Origin: UBA7803 sp034522075
GTDB taxonomy: Bacteria; Pseudomonadota; Gammaproteobacteria; Pseudomonadales; Azotimanducaceae
Length of the DNA stretch: 64,000 nt
Direction of reading: 5' to 3'
Assembly (NCBI GenBank): GCA_034522075.1
Contig: JAXHLO010000006.1
Location: 124,001-188,000, forward strand
Positions 38,204 to 47,144 of this stretch are shown here, piece after piece. The notes below the pieces were generated by a model. The model made no database searches, was not told the origin of the DNA, and saw nothing but the letters and a program-made list of their open reading frames with translations. How positions within the stretch are numbered: position 1 is the first letter of the stretch; the number at the start of each line of letters is the position of its first letter. The translations under genes were made by a program, and so were the position numbers.

Positions 38204-39622
38204 TCAGCCGGCCGCCATGCCTACGCCCAGATAGAGCGCCAGGGCGGCCGTGGCGGCCAGCAGCGCATAGGGGATCTGGGTCTTCACATGGTCGATGTGA
38301 TCCGAGGCCGCTCCGGTGGAAGCGAGGATGGAAGTATCCGACAGCGGCGAGCAGTGATCGCCGAACACACCGCCGCCGGCCACCGCGGAAATCGTGGCAT
38401 AGACCACCACGCCCAGCTCGCCGCCGCTGAAGCCGAAGGCCAGGGGCACCGCAATGGGCATCATGATGGCAAACGTTCCCCACGACGTACCCGTAGAGAA
38501 GGCGATGCTGCCGGCGATGAGGAAGGTCAGCGCCGGCAGCAGCGCTGCGGTGAGCCAGGATTCCGTTACCTCGACAATGTAGATGGCCGTACCCAGATCT
38601 TTGGACAGTTCGTTCAGGGCATAGGCGAAGGCGAGGATGATGATGGCCGGCATGACGCCTTTCATCCCCGCCGTGGCAGTGCGCATGATGTCGGGGAAGG
38701 GAATTCCCTGGACGCGCATGATGACGCCCGCCACCACGGCGGCACCGAGAAAGGCCTCCATGGTCAGCGCCGAACGGATCACGACAAACGAACCGACACC
38801 GATGCCGATGACGATGAGCACCGGCAGAATGAAGTTCCAGAACAGATGAGTACGCACGCCGCTGTAGGGCTCGATGTCGGTGAGCTCTTCGCCCATGAGG
38901 GGCTCGGCACCGTCGCGCAACACTTTGCCCTCCTCCAGAGCTCGTCGCTCGGCAGCGCGCATGGGGCCGAAGTCGGGCACCAGCTTCAAGCAGATGGCGC
39001 CCACCAGCGCCACCGCCAGCCAGGCGTAGAAGTTGTAGGGTATGGAGTAAGCGAAGGCCAGCATGGCGCCTTCCGCATCGGTTACCGGCCCCATGCCGAT
39101 GAGCAATCCGGCGATGAACACGGCCCAGCCGGTAACAGGCACCAGCACGCTGACCGGCGCCGACGTGGAATCGGCGATATAGGCGAGTTTTTCCCGGGAC
39201 ACAAGATAACGGTCGGTGAGCTCACGCATGGTGGCGCCGACGAACAGCGGGCTGAAATAGTCGCTGAAGAACACGAACATGCCCATGACCCAGGCGGTGA
39301 GCTGTACCCGGACCCGGGACAGGCGGCGGCGTTCCACGAAGGCGGCGAAGTTGCGCACGGCGCCCGTGCGCTGAAAGAAGGCGATAAGGGTCCCGATGAA
39401 CAGCTCCAGCAGCAGTATCCAGGAGAAGCTGGTGGTGCCCAGGGCGTTCTTCAGCAGGTTGGGAAAACCGAGCAGCCCCTGGCCCATGGCCAGCACGCCT
39501 ACCAGACAGGCCACGGCCAGGGAGAACACGGTGTTGCGGGTAATGAAGGCCAGGATGATGGCCACGCTGGCCGGCAGCAGTGACAGGGCTCCAAAGTGCT
39601 CGGCGGCCGCTTCCATTTCCAT
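38204..39622 (-). CDS. NhaC-family Na+/H+ antiporter
   Basis: A 472-residue inner-membrane protein with about 11-12 hydrophobic segments. Family motifs: SDYFSPLFVGATMRELTDRY, SREKLAYIADSTSAPVSVLVPVTGWAVFIAGLL, the AFSTGTSWGTFAIMMPIAVPLA element and GDHCSPLSDTSILASTGA, which is diagnostic for NhaC-like antiporters. ATG 39622 follows a purine-rich AGGGGAGGGGG site. Supports a saline or alkaline habitat only weakly. Confidence 0.9.
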   Translation of the reverse strand: MEMEAAAEHFGALSLLPASVAIILAFITRNTVFSLAVACLVGVLAMGQGLLGFPNLLKNALGTTSFSWILLLELFIGTLIAFFQRTGAVRNFAAFVERRRLSRVRVQLTAWVMGMFVFFSDYFSPLFVGATMRELTDRYLVSREKLAYIADSTSAPVSVLVPVTGWAVFIAGLLIGMGPVTDAEGAMLAFAYSIPYNFYAWLAVALVGAICLKLVPDFGPMRAAERRALEEGKVLRDGAEPLMGEELTDIEPYSGVRTHLFWNFILPVLIVIGIGVGSFVVIRSALTMEAFLGAAVVAGVIMRVQGIPFPDIMRTATAGMKGVMPAIIILAFAYALNELSKDLGTAIYIVEVTESWLTAALLPALTFLIAGSIAFSTGTSWGTFAIMMPIAVPLAFGFSGGELGVVVYATISAVAGGGVFGDHCSPLSDTSILASTGAASDHIDHVKTQIPYALLAATAALALYLGVGMAAG

Positions 39623-39680
39623 TTTCCCCCTCCCCTGAGGTCCCCTCCCCTGGTGCGGCCGCAGCCGATGATCGACGTTG

Positions 39681-40985
39681 TCAGGTTTCCAGGCCGGCGC
39701 CGCGGCGCTCCAGCGACGACACCACGGCAAAGCCCAGCTGGCGCAGGGGTTCCGGCGGCATCCAGCTCGCGGCGCCGAACAGGGCACCCACATCGGGTAC
39801 GCGCTGGCCGAGCGCCTTGCGCGCCAGCAGGGTGCCGAACAACGTGCCTTTGACCACGCCGCCGCCGTTGCAGCCCGCCGACACCCAGATCCCCGGCGCC
39901 ACTTCGCCCCATACCGGCGCGCCATTGTAGGTGAAACCGGTGGCGCCGCCCCAGACGTGGGCGAACGGGCGGTGGGCATCGAGTTCGATGTGCGGATAGC
40001 GCCGCTGCAGACAATCCTGTAACCGGTGCGCCACCGCGGCACTGGGTTCCTCGCGCTCGTAGCCGTAATAGGAGCGCACCATGAGGCGCCCGTCCCACGT
40101 GCGCCGCAGGGTGGTGCCCAGGCGATGGGCGGGCAGCAGGCCCCAGGCGGACTCACTGCCGAGACCCGAGAGCGCAGCGGGGTTCAGCGGCTCGGTGAGA
40201 CCGGCATAGGTATACATGACGCTCAGCCGCGAACGCAGCCCCGAGCGGGTGCCCGCGAGTTCGCGGGCGAACGCATTGTTGGCCAGCAGCACCACGGGAG
40301 CTTTGACGCTGCCTCTGGGACACTCGATACGCCAGCCGTTCTCCTCCCAGTGCATGGACAGCGCCGGCGTTTCCTCGTAGAGGCGCACACTGAGGGGCAG
40401 GCAATCGGCCAGACCGCGAATCAGCGCCGCGGGCTGAACCAGCGAGCAGTCGGGCGAGTACAGGCCGAAACCGTAGTAGTCCGTGCCCAGGCGTTGCGCC
40501 AGCGTTGCCCGGTCCAGCGATTCGTAGTCGAGGCCGGCCGCCTCGAGAAAGTCGCGGTAGCGTTCCAGATAACGCCTGCCCCGCTCGGTGGCCGCACCGC
40601 GGTAGGTACCGGTAGGCTCGAGCTGACAACGGATGCCGTGCTCGGCCACCAGCGCGCGCAAGCCGTCCATGGTTTCCCGGATGAGCGCATTGCAGCGCCC
40701 GAGGCGTTCGACAGCGGCGGGATCGGCGTCGTCGGCCAGGGCGATCTCCAGCAGAAAGCCCGAGTTACGCCCGGGGCTGCCTTCACCGACGATACTCGCG
40801 TCGAGCACCGCCACCCGATCGTCCGGCCGCGCCTCGGCCCAGGCCCGGGCCGCCGCCAGGCCCGTATAGCCGGCACCCACCACGGCCACGTCGTAATCCA
40901 TCTCTTCGGTGAGGGCAGGTTCCGGACAGCGCTGGATGAGCAGGGCCTGCCAGCCGCAGGGCTCTCGGTATAACGGGTAAGTCAT
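39681..40985 (-). CDS. FAD-dependent oxidoreductase of the DAO family (PuuB-like)
   Basis: 434 residues. FAD-binding DYDVAVVGAGYTGLAAARAWAE near 40 and the matching NSGFLLEIALADD loop, then WGGATGFTYNGAPVWGEVAPGIWVSAGCNGGGVVKGTLFG near the end, which holds the second FAD contact. The sequence pattern is close to gamma-glutamylputrescine oxidase (PuuB) and related amine oxidases. The gene is not with the polyamine genes at 1-6.7 kb, so that role is inference. ATG 40985 chosen; 40 kb genes on either side are unrelated. Confidence 0.75.
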   Translation of the reverse strand: MTYPLYREPCGWQALLIQRCPEPALTEEMDYDVAVVGAGYTGLAAARAWAEARPDDRVAVLDASIVGEGSPGRNSGFLLEIALADDADPAAVERLGRCNALIRETMDGLRALVAEHGIRCQLEPTGTYRGAATERGRRYLERYRDFLEAAGLDYESLDRATLAQRLGTDYYGFGLYSPDCSLVQPAALIRGLADCLPLSVRLYEETPALSMHWEENGWRIECPRGSVKAPVVLLANNAFARELAGTRSGLRSRLSVMYTYAGLTEPLNPAALSGLGSESAWGLLPAHRLGTTLRRTWDGRLMVRSYYGYEREEPSAAVAHRLQDCLQRRYPHIELDAHRPFAHVWGGATGFTYNGAPVWGEVAPGIWVSAGCNGGGVVKGTLFGTLLARKALGQRVPDVGALFGAASWMPPEPLRQLGFAVVSSLERRGAGLET

Positions 40986-41147
40986 GGGTTCCACGGACAA
41001 GTTGTGGACAAAGCGACAGCGGCGACCATAACAGAGCCCCGCGGCCGCTTCACGGCCTGTCCGGGTAAGCCCCGTACAGGCACGGCACGAATGTCTATAA
41101 TCGGCGGCCTGCCAGTCACGCCGAGTTCTGCCGCGCGCTGTTGATCC

Positions 41148-42236
41148 ATGCTTACCCTGGACCGCTACATCATCCGCCAGACGCTGGTACCAACGGTACT
41201 CGGCCTGGGCCTGCTGGTGCTGCTGTTCACCGCCTTCACCAGCGTGCAGCTGCTGCGCTCGGCGGCGCTGGGAAATCTACCAGCCCGGGACGTTCTGGCC
41301 CTGGTGATCGCCCACGACCTGGCGGCCCTGGAGGTGCTGGTGCCCTCGGCCTTCTTCGCCGCCCTGATCATGGTGGGCTGCACCTGGCACCGCGAAGGCG
41401 AGCCCTATGCTCTGTACGCGAGCGGCGTATCGCCGGACCGGCTGTCGCGGCCATTGCGCTTGCTGGCGGTGCTCGTGGCACTGTGCGTGGCACTGCTGTC
41501 CATTTACGGCCGGCCTTATTCCTACGTGCTGCGCTACGACATCAGCGAACGGGCCGCCAATCTGACCTCGCAGCACATGGCGCCCCAGCGCTTCTATCGC
41601 TGGGACGCCAACTTCGTGATCCAGGCGGAACGCATCAACCGCCAGGAGCCCAACCTGTCCGGAGTATTCGCCCGCGCCGCGCCGGAGGGGCGGCCGCTGG
41701 TGCTGCGGGCGCAGCATGGACAGATCGATCCCACCGATGACGACCGCCGGCAGACGCTGAGCTTTCTCGACGGCACGTCCTACGAGATCAACGCCGGATC
41801 CGCCGCGCCGCCCAGCCGCAGCATGCCCGACCGGGTCACGCGTTTCGAGCGGCTGGTCTACCGGGTGCAGCGGCCGCCCAGCGACGCCCTGTCGAAACGC
41901 CGGGCCCGTTCCACCCTGGAGCTGGCCGGAGCCACGGATCCCAAAGACCTGGCCGAGTTTCAGTGGCGGTTGTGCATGCCCATGATCGCCTTCCTGGTGG
42001 CACTGATGGCCATCGAACTCGGCCGCCTGCGGCCCAAGCAGTCGCCGTATGCCCGCTTCACCATCGCCATCGTCGTCTATGCCCTGGTCTTCAATCTGAG
42101 CAGCGTTACCACCTCGGCGGTGGAAAACGGCCTGCTCCCGCGGTTTCCCGGGGTGTACACGGCCGTGTTCATGATGCTGATCTTCTACGGCGTGCTGCGG
42201 CGCATTCCGCGTCTGACCCTGCGGGTGCCGGCGTGA
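41148..42236 (+). CDS. lptF: LptF, permease of the lipopolysaccharide export complex
   Basis: 362 residues with three hydrophobic segments before and three after a periplasmic beta-jellyroll. LTLDRYIIRQTLVPTVLGLG at the start and RPLRLLAVLVAL, then MAPQRFYRWDANFVIQAERI in the jellyroll and AEFQWRLCMPMIAFLVALMAIELG in the second membrane block. LptF normally sits beside pepA; here it does not, and instead begins the block leading into the sphingolipid genes. It may serve LPS, sphingolipid or both. Confidence 0.88.
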   Translation: MLTLDRYIIRQTLVPTVLGLGLLVLLFTAFTSVQLLRSAALGNLPARDVLALVIAHDLAALEVLVPSAFFAALIMVGCTWHREGEPYALYASGVSPDRLSRPLRLLAVLVALCVALLSIYGRPYSYVLRYDISERAANLTSQHMAPQRFYRWDANFVIQAERINRQEPNLSGVFARAAPEGRPLVLRAQHGQIDPTDDDRRQTLSFLDGTSYEINAGSAAPPSRSMPDRVTRFERLVYRVQRPPSDALSKRRARSTLELAGATDPKDLAEFQWRLCMPMIAFLVALMAIELGRLRPKQSPYARFTIAIVVYALVFNLSSVTTSAVENGLLPRFPGVYTAVFMMLIFYGVLRRIPRLTLRVPA

Positions 42237-43306
42237 AGCGCATCTACCGCTACGTGATGCTGGCCCTGGCGCGCGGCTACCTGCTGGTGGCCGGAGCTCT
42301 GCTGGCGCTGTTCGGGCTGTTCGACTTCATGGACAAAGCCGACGACATCGGCGAAGGCACCTACGGCGTCTACGACGCGCTGGCGGTCACGGCCCTGCTG
42401 CTGCCATCCCGGCTGCTGGATCTGTCGCCGTTCATCGCCCTGCTCGGCGTGGTCTACGGCCTCGGCACCTTCGTGCGCAGCCATGAGCTCATCGCCATGC
42501 GCGCGGCCGGCCTGACACCGCTGCGGCTGGCGGTGCTGTGCGGATTCGCCACCGCCGGGCTGTTCGTGCTGCTTGCCGCCGTGGAAGCGGCGGCCCGGCC
42601 CATGGCCCAGCAGGCCCGGCTGCTGCAGATGATCGAGACCTCTCAGGACGGTGCGCTGTTCACCCGTGAAGGCATCTGGATCGAGCACGAGGGGTTGTTC
42701 GTCAACATTGACTCGCTGGCCCGCGGCGGCACGCCATCGGGCATCAACCTCTATGACTTCGGCGACGACACCCGGCTGGACCGCTATCTGCACGCCGAAC
42801 GCGCCGAACCCCTGACGGCGCAGACCTGGGAGCTGCGCGGTGTGGTGGAAAAACACTACGACAGCGGCACCGTCACCACCCGGCGCCTGGAGCGGATGCC
42901 CTGGTCACCGCCCTGGCGCCAGGACACGGCCCTGTACGCGCTGCCGCTGGAAAGTCTGACCCTGCTGGAAATCCGCGAGCACACCCGTTATCTGGCCGGC
43001 GAGCAGCGCCCTACCGGCATCTTCGCCATGGAATTCTGGCGCCGGGTGCTGGCGCCGGTATCGGGCATCGTCTTCAGTCTGTTCGCCGCGCCGTTCGTAC
43101 TCGGTGTGGGGCCGCGGGCCAGCATGGGCGGCGCGGTGACCGTGGGGGTGGCCATCGCCCTGGTGCTCTATCTGGTGCAGCAGATCGGCACCAACGCCAT
43201 ATTCCTCGCCACCCAATCGCCGTTTCTGTCGGTTAGCCTGCCTATTGTCGGGGTGCTGGGCTTTGCCGTGGTGCTGATCCGCCGGGTGAACGGCGCACCG
43301 CGCTAG
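42233..43306 (+). CDS. lptG: LptG, permease of the lipopolysaccharide export complex
   Basis: 357 residues, partner of LptF in the LptB2FG transporter. Start GTG 42233 overlaps the LptF stop (GTGA). RYVMLALARGYLLVAGALLALFGLFDFMD; SHELIAMRAAGLTPLRLA, the coupling-helix region that contacts LptB; GIWIEHEGLFVNIDSLARGG in the jellyroll; EFWRRVLAPVSGIVFSLFAAPFVLG near the end. The frame is intact. Confidence 0.9.
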   Translation: MKRIYRYVMLALARGYLLVAGALLALFGLFDFMDKADDIGEGTYGVYDALAVTALLLPSRLLDLSPFIALLGVVYGLGTFVRSHELIAMRAAGLTPLRLAVLCGFATAGLFVLLAAVEAAARPMAQQARLLQMIETSQDGALFTREGIWIEHEGLFVNIDSLARGGTPSGINLYDFGDDTRLDRYLHAERAEPLTAQTWELRGVVEKHYDSGTVTTRRLERMPWSPPWRQDTALYALPLESLTLLEIREHTRYLAGEQRPTGIFAMEFWRRVLAPVSGIVFSLFAAPFVLGVGPRASMGGAVTVGVAIALVLYLVQQIGTNAIFLATQSPFLSVSLPIVGVLGFAVVLIRRVNGAPR

Positions 43307-43430
43307 TGGCTGCAGCGGACCGGCCGCGGTGGTTATGTGCGGTGAGGCAAGCGCATACAATGCCACGCTGCAACCGCCGGGACCGTCAAGTCTTAATCGT
43401 ATCCATGCCGCAGCCGCAGACAACCACCGC

Positions 43431-45167
43431 ATGAAGCTGATCCGGGAATTCGTGATCACCCATCCGTGGCAGAGCCTGGGTCTGATGATCCTGCTGCTGC
43501 TGGCGGGCCTGGCCGACGGCATCGGCCTGTCGGCCATGCTGCCCATGCTAAACCTGGCCTTCGACGGCGCCGGTGCCGGCGCCATGAGCGCTACCCCGGC
43601 GGATGACGAGTTGAGCCTGTTCATCTACCGCTTCATCGAAAGCCTGAACCTGACCCCGGGTCTGGGCATTCTGCTGGGGCTCATCGTCATCGGCATCGGC
43701 ACCAAGAGCCTGCTGGTATTCCTGGCCGAGCAGCGCATCGGCTATCTGGCTGCCGAAGTAGCCACGCAATTGCGCCTGGATCTGCTGCGCGCGGTCACCG
43801 CGTCGAGCTGGCTGTTCTATGTACGCCAGTCGGTGGGACGCCTGGCCAACTCCATGGCCACGGAAGCCTGGCGCGCCTCAACCGCCTACATCTACGCCAT
43901 CCGCCTGCTGGTGGTATTCATCGAGACCGTGGTGTATTTCGTGCTGGCCATGCTGGTTTCCTGGCAGGCCACCGTGGTGTGTCTCACCGCGGGGCTCGGC
44001 GTGTGGGCCATCTCCCATCAATTCGTGAAGATCTCGGGATTCGCCGGCAGCGGTCAGACCCGCGGCTACCGGGCATTGCTCGGCTCGCTCACGGACATTC
44101 TGCTGTCCATCAAGACCCTGAAATCCATGGGCCGCGAGCGTTCGGCGGAAGCGCTGGTGGCGGGCCAGTCCAATGATCTGAAACACGACCTGCGCCGCGA
44201 GGTACTGGGCAATGCAGGGCTCGATGCCGCCCAGGAACCTCTGTACACGCTGGTCATCGTGGTGGGCATCTATCTGGCGCTGGTGGTCTTTCAGATGGAA
44301 CTGGCCACGGTGACGTTTCTGACCCTGGTACTCATGCGGCTGCTCAAACGCGGCAGCAAAGTGCAGAAGGAGTATCAGCGCATGATCACCTGCGAGACGG
44401 CCTACTGGGCGCTGCAGCAGACCATCGACGACGCGCGCAGCCAGGCGGAAGCCGTGGACGGCCGGCGTCCGGCCGAGTTCCACCAGGACATCAGCCTGGT
44501 GGACGTTGCGTTCGACTACGACGGCGAGCCGGTGATCGAACAGGTCAATCTGACCATTCCCAAGGGGCAGATCACCTGCCTGGTGGGCGAGTCGGGCAGC
44601 GGCAAGTCCACCGTCGCCGATCTCATCATCGGCTTGATCCAGCCCACCCGCGGACGCGTGCTGGTGGACGGGGTGCCGCTCACCAACATCGACCTGGCGG
44701 CCTGGCGCAACAGCATCGGCTACGTGCCGCAGGACAATCTGCTGCTGCACGACAGCATCTATGCCAATGTGGCGCTCGGCGACGACAGCCTGACCGAGGC
44801 GGAGGCGCAGGCAGCCCTGCAGGCCGCCGGTGCGGCTGACTTCGTGGCCGCCATGCCGGATGGCCTGCACACGCTGGTGGGCGAGCGCGGCGCGCGCCTG
44901 TCCGGCGGACAGCGGCAGCGCATCATGATGGCGCGGGCCCTGGCTCATCGGCCCAGCCTGCTGGTGCTGGATGAAGCCACCAGCGCGCTGGATCCGGCCA
45001 GTGAAGCAGCCATCTGCGAGACATTGAACGCCCTGAAGGGCAAGCTCACCATCCTGGCGGTGACCCATCAATCAGCGCTGCGCCGCATCGGCGATCATCT
45101 CTACCAGGTGGACGGCGGCCGGGTTGAGCCGATTGCCGCCCTGGAAGCCACCGCAGGGGAACGATAG
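43431..45167 (+). CDS. ABC exporter, fused membrane and ATPase domains (MsbA/PglK type)
   Basis: 578 residues. Six hydrophobic segments in the first 330 residues, then an ATPase with Walker A VGESGSGKST near 385, Q-loop YVPQDNLLLHDSIYANVALG, signature LSGGQRQRIMMARALAH, Walker B LLVLDEATSALDPAS and H-loop AVTHQSALR. Lipid-flippase-like exporters have this design. It is 4 bases from the GNAT gene and heads a tightly packed six-gene operon, so it most likely moves a product of that operon across the inner membrane. ATG 43431 starts the first helix. Confidence 0.85.
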   Translation: MKLIREFVITHPWQSLGLMILLLLAGLADGIGLSAMLPMLNLAFDGAGAGAMSATPADDELSLFIYRFIESLNLTPGLGILLGLIVIGIGTKSLLVFLAEQRIGYLAAEVATQLRLDLLRAVTASSWLFYVRQSVGRLANSMATEAWRASTAYIYAIRLLVVFIETVVYFVLAMLVSWQATVVCLTAGLGVWAISHQFVKISGFAGSGQTRGYRALLGSLTDILLSIKTLKSMGRERSAEALVAGQSNDLKHDLRREVLGNAGLDAAQEPLYTLVIVVGIYLALVVFQMELATVTFLTLVLMRLLKRGSKVQKEYQRMITCETAYWALQQTIDDARSQAEAVDGRRPAEFHQDISLVDVAFDYDGEPVIEQVNLTIPKGQITCLVGESGSGKSTVADLIIGLIQPTRGRVLVDGVPLTNIDLAAWRNSIGYVPQDNLLLHDSIYANVALGDDSLTEAEAQAALQAAGAADFVAAMPDGLHTLVGERGARLSGGQRQRIMMARALAHRPSLLVLDEATSALDPASEAAICETLNALKGKLTILAVTHQSALRRIGDHLYQVDGGRVEPIAALEATAGER

Positions 45168-45171
45168 GCCT

Positions 45172-46332
45172 ATGAATCAATCCGCCAGTGAACAGCGCAG
45201 CAGCGCACGGCTGGACGTGGTGCCCGTGCAGGGCCGGGGCGGCCTGAAGGATTTTCTGCAGGTGCCGTACGCTCTGTATCGGGATGACCCGCACTGGGTA
45301 GCGCCGTTGAACTTCGAGCGCCGCGAAGCCCTGGCGGCGAAGCAGCCGTTCTTCGCCCATGCGCAGTGGCAGGCCTGGGTGGCCTACCACGACGGTGCAC
45401 CGGTGGGCCGCATCACGGCTCAGATCGACGACCTCTACGAGCAGCGCTACGGCGAGCGCGCCGGCTACTTCGGCATGCTGGAGGCGCCGGATGACCAGGC
45501 GGTATTCACCGCGCTGTTCGGTGCCGCGGAAAGCTGGTTGCGCGGGCAGGCGGCAACGCAGTCCATCGGGCCGTTCAACCTGGGTATCAATCAGGAGCTG
45601 GGCATTCTGGTGGACGGCTTCGATACGCCGCCTTATTTCATGATGCCGCATTCGCGCCCCTACTACGGCGCCGCCGTGGAGGCACAGGGCTACCAGGGCG
45701 TACAGGACCTGCTGGCCTACGTCATGGACCCGGACTTCACCGAGCCGCCGGTCATGGCGGCGCTGATGGAGCGCGTGGGGCGACGGGTCAACCTGCGCCC
45801 GCTGCGGCGCAAGCACGTGGACGAAGACCTGGAGATCATGCGCGACATCTTCAACGATGCCTGGTCGGAGAACTGGGGCTTCGTGCCGTTCACCCAGGCC
45901 GAGTTCAACGCGGTGGGCCGCGAGATGCTGCTGCTCATCCCCGACGACTTCATCTGCATCGCTGAGTTGGACGGCGAACCGGCCGCCTTCCTCGTGCTGC
46001 TGCCCAACCTCAACGAAGCCATCGCCGATCTGCGCGGCCGGCTGCTGCCGCTGGGCTGGGCCAAGCTGTTGTGGCGCCTGAAGGTCCGCTTTCCACGCAC
46101 GGGCCGGGTGCCGCTCATGGGCGTTCGGCGGGCCCATCACCATACGCGGCTGGGGCCGGGTCTGGCCTTTCTGGTGATCGCCGCCGGCCGTGCGGCGGCG
46201 CTGCGCACGGGCATGCGCGAAGTGGAAATGTCGTGGATTCTGGCCGACAACATGGGCATGCGCAGCATCATCGAGAACATCGGCGGGACGGTGAGCAAGC
46301 GCTATCGGATGTATCAGAAGCCGCTGCTGTGA
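45172..46332 (+). CDS. GNAT-type N-acyltransferase, bacterial ceramide synthase-like
   Basis: 386 residues, soluble. Motifs of the GNAT group that includes the proposed bacterial ceramide synthase: KDFLQVPYALYRDDPHWVAPL at the start, ITAQIDDLYEQRYGERAGYFGMLEA, IGPFNLGINQELGILVDGFD near 140, MMPHSRPYYGAAVEAQGYQ near 160, and a C-terminal acetyltransferase-like half with DIFNDAWSENWGFVPFTQAEF. Would transfer a fatty acyl group to the amino group of 3-ketosphinganine. The evidence is pattern and neighbours (serine palmitoyltransferase and CerR-like genes 3-6 kb away). Overlaps the next gene. Confidence 0.7.
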   Translation: MNQSASEQRSSARLDVVPVQGRGGLKDFLQVPYALYRDDPHWVAPLNFERREALAAKQPFFAHAQWQAWVAYHDGAPVGRITAQIDDLYEQRYGERAGYFGMLEAPDDQAVFTALFGAAESWLRGQAATQSIGPFNLGINQELGILVDGFDTPPYFMMPHSRPYYGAAVEAQGYQGVQDLLAYVMDPDFTEPPVMAALMERVGRRVNLRPLRRKHVDEDLEIMRDIFNDAWSENWGFVPFTQAEFNAVGREMLLLIPDDFICIAELDGEPAAFLVLLPNLNEAIADLRGRLLPLGWAKLLWRLKVRFPRTGRVPLMGVRRAHHHTRLGPGLAFLVIAAGRAAALRTGMREVEMSWILADNMGMRSIIENIGGTVSKRYRMYQKPLL

Positions 46333-47144
46333 GTGAGGGCGAGAAGTTCCGGGCCATCGTGCTGGCCGGCGAGCGCCCCGGCGGCAGCGTGCTGGCCCGA
46401 GCGCTCGAGTTGCCGGCCGGTATTCTGGCACCGCTGGCCGATCAGCCCTGCATCACCCGGGTCGTGGATGCGCTCTGCAGCGCGCGCCGGGTGGACGGCC
46501 TGACCCTGGTCGGGCCTGCCCGGCAGATCGTCGACGCCAATGAAGCGCTGCGCGATCTGCTCGAGCGGCCGGGGCTGAAGTGGCTGCCGCCGCAACCGGG
46601 CCCGGCTGCCAGCGCGCTGCATGCGGCCCGGGATACCGGGCACTACCCGCTGCTGCTCACCAGCGGCGACCACGGTCTGCTCACCGCCGCCATCGTCGAC
46701 GGCTTCTGTGAGCGGGCCTGGGCGGCCCGGGACAGCGGCGCGGATTTTCTGGTGGGGCTGGTGCCGTACCCGCTGGTCCAGGAGGCTTTCCCTGAGTCGC
46801 GCCGGACGATATTGCGCTTCGCCGACCAGGCGCTGTGCGGCAGCAATCTGTTTGCCCTGCTGACCCCGGCGGCGCAGCAGGCACTGGCGTTCTGGCAGCA
46901 GGTGGAAGCCGACCGTAAACGTCCGTGGAAGATCGCCCGGCGCCTGGGCGCGGCGACTCTGGCCCGCTATCTGGCCGGACGCCTGAGCACGGACGATGCC
47001 TTCGCGGTGCTGTCGCAACGCGCCGGCTGCCGCATCGACTGGTTGCCGGTGGACAGCGCCCGGGCCGCCGTGGACGTGGATTCAGAGGCCGACTGGCGCC
47101 TCGCTGACGCCGTGCTGCGCGGCCAGGGGCCGGACGGGTCATGA
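46329..47144 (+). CDS. NTP-transferase-like (MobA/GT-A fold) protein
   Basis: 271 residues. The start GTG 46329 overlaps the upstream stop. It opens with FRAIVLAGERPGGSVLARAL, a nucleotide-binding loop like that of sugar-nucleotidyltransferases but without the usual GGxSxRMG. Then LLTSGDHGLLTAAIVDGF, where the metal-binding Asp of the fold is expected (SGDHGLL). The middle carries LVGLVPYPLVQEAFPESRRTIL. It may make an activated headgroup donor. Overlaps the lipid kinase gene (ATGA). Similar genes sit in the Caulobacter ceramide-phosphoglycerate locus, but I cannot confirm the one-to-one match. Confidence 0.6.
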   Translation: MSEGEKFRAIVLAGERPGGSVLARALELPAGILAPLADQPCITRVVDALCSARRVDGLTLVGPARQIVDANEALRDLLERPGLKWLPPQPGPAASALHAARDTGHYPLLLTSGDHGLLTAAIVDGFCERAWAARDSGADFLVGLVPYPLVQEAFPESRRTILRFADQALCGSNLFALLTPAAQQALAFWQQVEADRKRPWKIARRLGAATLARYLAGRLSTDDAFAVLSQRAGCRIDWLPVDSARAAVDVDSEADWRLADAVLRGQGPDGS

